Source: Brasilonema sennae CENA114 (GTDB lineage: Bacteria; Cyanobacteriota; Cyanobacteriia; Cyanobacteriales; Nostocaceae). Taken from it: a stretch of 64,000 bases of DNA. The position numbers and the translations under genes are program-made. This document shows, one piece after another, positions 58,968 through 64,000 of this stretch; position 1 is the first letter of the stretch; every line of letters starts with the position of its first letter. The DNA is taken from the NCBI RefSeq assembly GCF_006968745.1, contig NZ_CP030118.1, forward strand, positions 1,438,654 through 1,502,653. The letters run 5' to 3'. The notes under the pieces were generated by a model. That model made no database searches, was not told the origin of the DNA, and saw only the letters and a program-made list of their open reading frames with translations.

Positions 58968-59213
58968 ATGAAACCAAATTATCGGCGTTGTATTAGTTGT
59001 CGAAAAACAAGATTAAAACAAGAGTTCTGGCGAATTGTCCGCGTGTTTCCTTCAGGACAGGTACAATTAGATGAGGGCATGGGGCGTTCTGCCTATATTT
59101 GTCCGCAGCAGAACTGTCTTTTGGCAGCTCAGAAAAAAAATAGATTAGGGCGAGCCCTACGTGCATCAGTGCCAGAAGCACTGTACCACACATTATGGCA
59201 GCGTCTACAATAA
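58968..59213 (+). CDS. YlxR-family RNA-binding protein (DUF448)
   Basis: 81 residues. RRCISCRKTRLKQEFWRIVR at the N-terminus and GRSAYICPQQNCLLAAQKKN, then RLGRALRASVP are the DUF448 signatures (Cys/Gly-rich RNA-binding fold). Between nusA and infB, the usual place. Recent work in Firmicutes links this family to RNase P; that is not shown here. Intact. Confidence 0.92.
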   Translation: MKPNYRRCISCRKTRLKQEFWRIVRVFPSGQVQLDEGMGRSAYICPQQNCLLAAQKKNRLGRALRASVPEALYHTLWQRLQ

Positions 59214-59665
59214 AGGAATAACCAAAAACAAACTTAATCAAAACTACGTTGTGGCGGTAATTCCCAAAGAAATTGTGGTGACAGCCGAATTATTTGTGCT
59301 ATCAACACAGTCTGTTTTATCGCTCATGTAGTGCCAAAATAGTAAAAGGGTGTCATTAGCGTAGCTCTTGGTTATCCAAAGGGGCGAAGCAAGACTCCTA
59401 ATAAGTTTTACTCGATGTGTCGTGGAAGACTCAGAATCAACAAAACAAAACAGTACAGAATGGCAACCTGGTAGCGCCCAAGCGCAGTTCGGCGTCAACC
59501 ATCAATCCTAGTGGGGATGCCAGCAATAAACCGAAACATCTCTCTTTCCTGAATGGAGGCACCGGCATTCATTAGCAGTGGCAACCTAACACAGTAATCG
59601 AAGGGTGGAGATGTCGCCAACCAGGCAACCATCCGCTAAAACTGTAAATTAAAGGGGAAGAGTGG
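59214..59665. other. Spacer between ylxR and infB
   Basis: About 450 bp without a gene, longer than usual for this operon. It could hold an internal promoter or processing site. AAAGGGGAAGAG at 59651 acts as the infB ribosome-binding site. Confidence 0.45.
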
Positions 59666-62600
59666 ATGAACAACGGCAAAGTTAGAATTTACGAATTATC
59701 AAAGGAATTGAATTTGGATAACAAAGAGCTATTAGCAATTTGCGACCAGCTCAATATTGCGGTCAAAAGCCATAGCAGCACAATTACAGAATCCGAAGCC
59801 CAACGCATTCGGGTTCAAGCAGAAAAAGTAGCTCAGACAAGTGTGACGCCGAGAATAGGAAATGGCATTAACAGCCATAGACCAAATTCACCACAAGATG
59901 GTGGACGTAACCGACCTGCTGCACCTAATAAACAACAAATTTTGGAGATTCGCAAACCTACAGTTTTGAAAAACCCCATCTCTAACGCCCCAGAGGCGTC
60001 GGTTGCTACCAATATAGTTGCTTCTGAAGTCAATCCTCCTTCACCCCCTAAGTCCATCGCTCCCCCTGTCTCACCCATGAAGCCGACGGCACCAATTCGA
60101 TCTGTACCCCGGAATCAGTCTGAGACCACACCTGAACAACCAGCAGTGACAGACGCGGATAAAAGCATAGTACCCAATACAAACCAGCCGGTTGAAAAAG
60201 TAGCAGCCCAAAAACCGGAAAAAGCATCTGCACCAAGATCAAAACCGGAAAGACAGCCAAAACCACAACTGGCAGCCCCGCCCACCAGACCAGCTGGGGA
60301 GCAACCAAGCTCTCCAACAGACGCTGCCGAACCGAGTGTGAGCGAGAAACCGATTATAATTCTCAAACGCGATCGCGACCAAAAACGCGATGCATCCGTT
60401 GGTAGCCGACCTCTTGCAGGCGATGGCACACAGCGCCCACCTCAAAAACGCGATGCTCCCGAAGGCAGCCCAACCTTTGCGGGCGAACGCGACCAACTCA
60501 AGCAGCAAAGAGTCAATAAAACGGCAACAGGGGAAACAGCACAGGCTGCTTTGCCGCAAAAAACTGAAAAACCTGTGCGTTCTACTACCCCCTCACCAGT
60601 AAAACCTGAGCAAAGAGGAAATAGGCCTTCTGCACCTGTACAAGTCGGAGAGTCGCAACGACCCAGCAGACCAATAGTACGTCCTGCTGAACAACCAGGA
60701 GGTGCGCTACCAGTCGCTACGCCTCCAAAACCAATGCGAGTCTCACTGACAAAACCGCAGGTTGGGCAAGAAGATGAGGATGATGCACCAACAACGACTG
60801 AAGAGGTCATCGAACTAAAGCGCCCAACCCCGCCACGTCAAGTCAAAGGCGGTAAAAAGTGGCAGGAAGAAGAGATAGAGGAAATCAAAGAGTCTGCTAA
60901 GCCCGGAAAGGGAGCTGTTAAAGGCAAACGTGTCAAGCCAATAGTTGATGAGTTTGAAGACGAAGATCTCTTAGATGAAGAGGGACTGGAAATACCTGCC
61001 ACTATCCAAGTCAGTCTCTCTATTGCCCGTCCACCGAAACCTAAGGCTTCCAAGCCGACACAAACAGCAGTACCCACCGCTGTTGCGCCAGTTGCGAAAG
61101 GGAAAAAACCTGCTTCCTCTCGTGAGCAAAACCGTCGCCAAGAAACCGAACAAAAGCCGGATCGTCCAGAAATACTGGAAGTCACAGGTCCGATGACAGT
61201 GCAAGAACTGTCTGAGGCTTTGGTAGTGGCTGATACAGAAATTGTGAAAATTCTGTTCATGAAAGGCATGGCGGTGAGTATCACCCAAAATTTGGATATT
61301 CCCACAATTACACTGGTAGCCAACGAGTTGGAAATACCAGTTGAAACCGTCGAACCAGAAGCAGAAGCCCGCAAAGTCACGGAAATGATAGAGGCGGCAG
61401 ATCTGGAAAACCTGCATCGGCGTCCGCCAGTTGTGACAATTATGGGTCACGTAGACCACGGTAAAACTACCCTGCTTGACTCGATCCGCAAAACAAAAGT
61501 GGCATCTGGCGAAGCAGGAGGCATTACGCAGCATATCGGTGCTTACCACGTAGATGTAGAACATGATGGTAAAGAGCAGCAAGTGGTATTCCTTGATACC
61601 CCCGGTCACGAAGCCTTTACAGCTATGCGCGCGCGGGGAGCGCGAGTGACCGACATCGCTATTTTGGTGGTCGCTGCAGATGATGGCGTTCGTCCTCAGA
61701 CCGTTGAAGCGATTAGCCATGCTAAAGCCGCTGAAGTTCCGATGATAGTAGCCATCAACAAAGTCGATAAACCAGAAGCACAACCTGATCGTGTTAAGCA
61801 AGAATTAACAGAATATGCTTTGGTGCCAGAAGAGTGGGGCGGTGACACGATTATGGTTCCTGTCAGCGCGATAAAGGGCGAAAATCTGGATACACTCCTA
61901 GAGATGATTCTCTTGGTAGCAGAAATAGAAGAACTTTCTGCTAACCCAGATCGACTTGCGAAAGGAACCGTTATTGAAGCTCACTTGGACAAAGCAAAGG
62001 GACCAGTTGCAACCTTGCTGATTCAAAACGGTAGTCTGCACATAGGCGATTTGTTAGTAGCTGGCTCAGCCTTCGGTAAAGTCCGAGCAATGGTGGATGA
62101 CAGAGGTAGAAGAGTCGAAGCAGCGACTCCTTCCTTCGCCGTTGAAGTCCTGGGTTTAAGTGATGTACCAGCAGCAGGCGACGAGTTTGATGTCTTTAGC
62201 AACGAAAAACAAGCACGCTCAATTGCAGCCGGACGCGCTGAAAAACTCCGTCAATCGCGTCTGATGCAGGGACGTGTTACCCTGACCAGTATCTCGGCTC
62301 AGGCTCAGGAAGGCGAGTTGAAAGAACTCAACCTGATATTGAAAGGAGATGTCCAAGGTTCAGTGGAAGCTATTGTGGGATCGCTCAGGCAAATTCCGCA
62401 AAACGAAGTACAGATTCGGTTGTTGTTATCAGCTGCTGGTGAAATTACCCAGACAGATATCGACTTAGCCGCAGCCAGTGGAGCAGTTATCGTTGGGTTC
62501 AACACTACTTACGCCAGTGGCGCAAGACAAGCTGCTGATGAAGCTGGTGTAGATGTACGGGAATACAACATCATCTACAAACTCATAGAAGACATCCAAG

Positions 62601-62944
62601 GAGCCTTGGAAGGTCTACTGGAGCCAGAGTTGGTGGAAGAACACTTGGGTCAAGCCGAAGTGCGTGCTGTCTTCCCCGTTGGTCGTGGTTCCGTTGCAGG
62701 TTGTTACGTCCAGTCTGGCAAACTCATGCGTAACTGCAAAGTGCGCGTGCGTCGTAACGGTAAGGTGATCAATAATGAAGCTCCTCTTGACTCGCTCAAG
62801 CGAATGAAAGAAGACGCCCGCGAAGTTAACGCAGGTTACGAATGCGGTGTCGGCATTGACAAATACAATGACTGGGCAGAAGGTGACATCATCGAAGCAT
62901 TCCAGATGGTGACCAAGCGCCGCACTCTCTCATCTACTAGATAA
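59666..62944 (+). CDS. infB: Translation initiation factor IF-2
   Basis: 1092 residues. N-terminal domain ([20 protein letters not shown]), then about 450 low-complexity residues rich in P, Q, K, E including two similar units ([15 protein letters not shown] and [14 protein letters not shown]). The GTPase begins near residue 590: [12 protein letters not shown] (G1, about 594), DTPGHEAF (G3, about 644) and NKVDKPEA (G4, about 698). C-terminal domains end with [20 protein letters not shown]. It positions initiator tRNA on the 30S subunit. Long N-terminal linkers are normal for cyanobacterial IF-2. Confidence 0.96.
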   Translation: MNNGKVRIYELSKELNLDNKELLAICDQLNIAVKSHSSTITESEAQRIRVQAEKVAQTSVTPRIGNGINSHRPNSPQDGGRNRPAAPNKQQILEIRKPTVLKNPISNAPEASVATNIVASEVNPPSPPKSIAPPVSPMKPTAPIRSVPRNQSETTPEQPAVTDADKSIVPNTNQPVEKVAAQKPEKASAPRSKPERQPKPQLAAPPTRPAGEQPSSPTDAAEPSVSEKPIIILKRDRDQKRDASVGSRPLAGDGTQRPPQKRDAPEGSPTFAGERDQLKQQRVNKTATGETAQAALPQKTEKPVRSTTPSPVKPEQRGNRPSAPVQVGESQRPSRPIVRPAEQPGGALPVATPPKPMRVSLTKPQVGQEDEDDAPTTTEEVIELKRPTPPRQVKGGKKWQEEEIEEIKESAKPGKGAVKGKRVKPIVDEFEDEDLLDEEGLEIPATIQVSLSIARPPKPKASKPTQTAVPTAVAPVAKGKKPASSREQNRRQETEQKPDRPEILEVTGPMTVQELSEALVVADTEIVKILFMKGMAVSITQNLDIPTITLVANELEIPVETVEPEAEARKVTEMIEAADLENLHRRPPVVTIMGHVDHGKTTLLDSIRKTKVASGEAGGITQHIGAYHVDVEHDGKEQQVVFLDTPGHEAFTAMRARGARVTDIAILVVAADDGVRPQTVEAISHAKAAEVPMIVAINKVDKPEAQPDRVKQELTEYALVPEEWGGDTIMVPVSAIKGENLDTLLEMILLVAEIEELSANPDRLAKGTVIEAHLDKAKGPVATLLIQNGSLHIGDLLVAGSAFGKVRAMVDDRGRRVEAATPSFAVEVLGLSDVPAAGDEFDVFSNEKQARSIAAGRAEKLRQSRLMQGRVTLTSISAQAQEGELKELNLILKGDVQGSVEAIVGSLRQIPQNEVQIRLLLSAAGEITQTDIDLAAASGAVIVGFNTTYASGARQAADEAGVDVREYNIIYKLIEDIQGALEGLLEPELVEEHLGQAEVRAVFPVGRGSVAGCYVQSGKLMRNCKVRVRRNGKVINNEAPLDSLKRMKEDAREVNAGYECGVGIDKYNDWAEGDIIEAFQMVTKRRTLSSTR

Positions 62945-62952
62945 GGAGTAGT

Positions 62953-62987
62953 TGACAGGTGACAGGTGACAGGTGACAGGTGACAGG
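62953..62987. repeat. TGACAGG heptamer, five tandem copies
   Basis: Five exact copies of TGACAGG right after the infB stop. Typical STRR of heterocystous cyanobacteria. Confidence 0.9.
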
Positions 62988-63044
62988 TGAAGCGAAAAGT
63001 TTTATTTCCCTGCACTCTGTCTCCCTTCTATAGATCTGTACCCT

Positions 63045-63102
63045 CCGGGTTCGCCAGAGCCGGCACGAGGGATACCCTCCCGCAGCGCAGGACTCACCGC
63101 TC
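63045..63102. repeat. GC-rich dispersed repeat
   Basis: CTCCGGGTTCGCCAGA, then GGGATACCCTCCCGCAGCGC and GGACTCACCGCTC, matching the family also present at 27640-27840 and 36304-36416. Confidence 0.6.
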
Positions 63103-63288
63103 AATAAAATCTAGAGAAATTTAGAAATGTTCTCGTTCAGCCAGTAAGGGTCAAACCTTACAAACAGAAAATCTAGGCATGAAATATTTGTCTGTATTTT
63201 TTGGAACTATTAACTCGCGCTCGCCACTTACAGGCTTGATATAACAGTCTGGATAAGTTTATCAAAAGCAAAATTTTTCCAACAAACA

Positions 63289-63323
63289 AAACCTCCGCCA
63301 CAGCTATCTTGTGACGGAGGTTT
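63289..63323. terminator. Hairpin between infB and the DUF4912 gene
   Basis: AAACCTCCGCCACA (63289-63302) pairs with TGTGACGGAGGTTT (63310-63323), one mismatch, and has A/T runs on both sides. It lies 38 bp past the stop of the minus-strand gene, so it likely terminates that transcript. Confidence 0.7.
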
Positions 63324-63361
63324 ATCAGCTTAATCCAAAATCAAAAATTCAAAATTTTAGA

Positions 63362-64000
63362 TTAAGAGAACCATTCTAAAACAGCTTCTTCCTTGGTATT
63401 GGTATTCCGAGATGGTGTCTCACGATTAAACTTCATCTGAATTGACCGTGTTTGTTCACCATCAGCAGCAACAGCCATAATTGGATAGTCAATCAAACCA
63501 TCCTGGAAGGACATTTGGAAACGGAAGGTACCGTCTGGATTGAGTTTAATTGGACGACCGCCAATTGTGACAGTCGCATCAGGTTCTGTTGCACCATAAA
63601 CAATCAACTCAGCATCAGCAATTAACCAGAACTTACGCGGACGCATTGGCACGTTACCAGAGAAGCCAGCGCCAGACATACCTACGCCAGACATGTTCAA
63701 ACCAGAGGTAGTTGGAACTGCCCACATACCTACACCAGAGGGGAAGACGTAAGAGCTGATGGCTTGTTCTGGAGTGACGAAACCAGGAACCTGGTGCATG
63801 GAACCGAACACAGAACCTGCAACGCGCATGACTTCGGCAGATTCTGCCAAACCAAAGATTTGGTCGTAGATGGCATTACCGTTGGCAGCAGCACCAGGAA
63901 TAGGAGTAGCAGTAGCAGTAGGAGCCACTTTCTTGGCGGGAGGAACCAGTTCATAAACAGTTTTCTCACGCAAATCTTCATCAAAATTCACGGTGATGAA
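63362..64000 (-). CDS. DUF4912-type protein, C-terminal part (runs off the right edge)
   Basis: The frame is open past the window edge (FITVNFDEDLREKTVYELVP). A Pro/Ala linker (VAPTATATPIPGAAANGNAI) leads to IYDQIFGLAESAEVMRVAGS, a Gly/Met/Ser segment, and a C-terminal module KFWLIADAELIVYGATEPDA, TVTIGGRPIKLNPDGTFRFQ, MSFQDGLIDYPIMAVAADGE, typical of cyanobacterial DUF4912 proteins. The sequence upstream that would carry the DUF4912 core is outside the window. Function unknown. Confidence 0.8.
   Translation of the reverse strand, partial: FITVNFDEDLREKTVYELVPPAKKVAPTATATPIPGAAANGNAIYDQIFGLAESAEVMRVAGSVFGSMHQVPGFVTPEQAISSYVFPSGVGMWAVPTTSGLNMSGVGMSGAGFSGNVPMRPRKFWLIADAELIVYGATEPDATVTIGGRPIKLNPDGTFRFQMSFQDGLIDYPIMAVAADGEQTRSIQMKFNRETPSRNTNTKEEAVLEWFS

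Larger units (their letters stand above)
62945..63361. other. Region downstream of infB with heptamer array and repeat
   Basis: TGACAGG repeated five times at 62953-62987, then a GC-rich repeat at about 63045-63102, then AT-rich DNA and a hairpin before the DUF4912 gene. No gene seen. Confidence 0.55.

Noticed and set aside
59833-61801. Long minus-strand frames opposite infB
   Set aside because: Antisense shadows of the low-complexity infB linker and GTPase; no family similarity.
62953-62987. CRISPR-like array
   Set aside because: The repeat is a 7-bp unit in direct tandem without spacers; it is a heptanucleotide STRR. No cas genes are present in the window.

Overview
The window comes from a filamentous, probably heterocyst-forming cyanobacterium of the order Nostocales. 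The evidence is dense HIP1 octamers (GCGATCGC), heptanucleotide tandem repeats between genes, the cyanobacteria-specific pipX-pipY-sepF-proC block, tocopherol genes, KtrAB potassium uptake, WD40 Ser/Thr kinases and many decaying insertion sequences. Genus cannot be fixed from the sequence alone; a Scytonema/Brasilonema/Tolypothrix-like genome is a guess.

Layout. (1) 1-2521: a truncated export ABC transporter and a truncated HlyD adaptor joined head to head. (2) 2539-5303: an intact minus-strand group, TPR protein, CobA-HemD fusion, CoaE. (3) 5460-26546: a large accessory island in strong decay. It holds an IS630 relic, an AAA-like fragment, an NRPS/PKS relic with a carrier-sulfotransferase unit followed by C-A-E domain fragments, an APS kinase with two stops, an unusual tandem-Rieske protein, an intact type 2 isopentenyl-diphosphate isomerase and EamA transporter, two SGNH hydrolases, two PLL-type propeller lectins, a radical SAM enzyme, a 2OG oxygenase fused to an ABC exporter, an ATP-grasp tail, a LamG-patatin fusion and a PIN-domain gene split by an IS. 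Most genes here carry stops, frameshifts or deletions; the Rieske ORF, fni, the EamA gene and the second lectin stay open. (4) 26691-34596: housekeeping genes: tocopherol prenyltransferase and methyltransferase, ktrB, ktrA, queA, a YraN-like protein, a lumenal pentapeptide protein and a MerR regulator. (5) 34597-37917: a gene-poor stretch with a nested transposon. (6) 38364-45511: a secreted CDCPAC protein, a DSHCT helicase, proC, sepF, pipY, pipX, a pabB-like relic and tRNA-Val(CAC). (7) 45768-56618: a sensing/signalling region with a PhnD-like lipoprotein, two Ser/Thr kinases (one with WD40 repeats), a haem-binding DUF3365-HAMP protein, HicBA, an SDH-type serine protease, a peptidoglycan-binding protein and a conserved membrane protein. 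(8) 56885-62944: the rimP-nusA-ylxR-infB translation/transcription operon with a structured leader. (9) 63362-64000: the end of a DUF4912 protein running off the window.

How the genes fit together. The island looks like the remains of one or more natural-product loci: an NRPS with a PAPS-dependent sulfotransferase domain plus the PAPS-making kinase CysC, and RiPP-like parts (radical SAM, ATP-grasp, peptide-export-type ABC, HlyD). The most interesting structural signals are (a) short repeats of 21-113 bp that appear to have inserted at the same half-site AT^CGC (the HIP1 core) in at least four coding sequences, (b) an IS and a 125-bp MITE sharing TATCATGTCCGG ends and apparently making 3-bp TNA duplications, where removing the IS restores a PIN reading frame, and (c) the tandem-Rieske protein whose second Rieske cluster is deleted.
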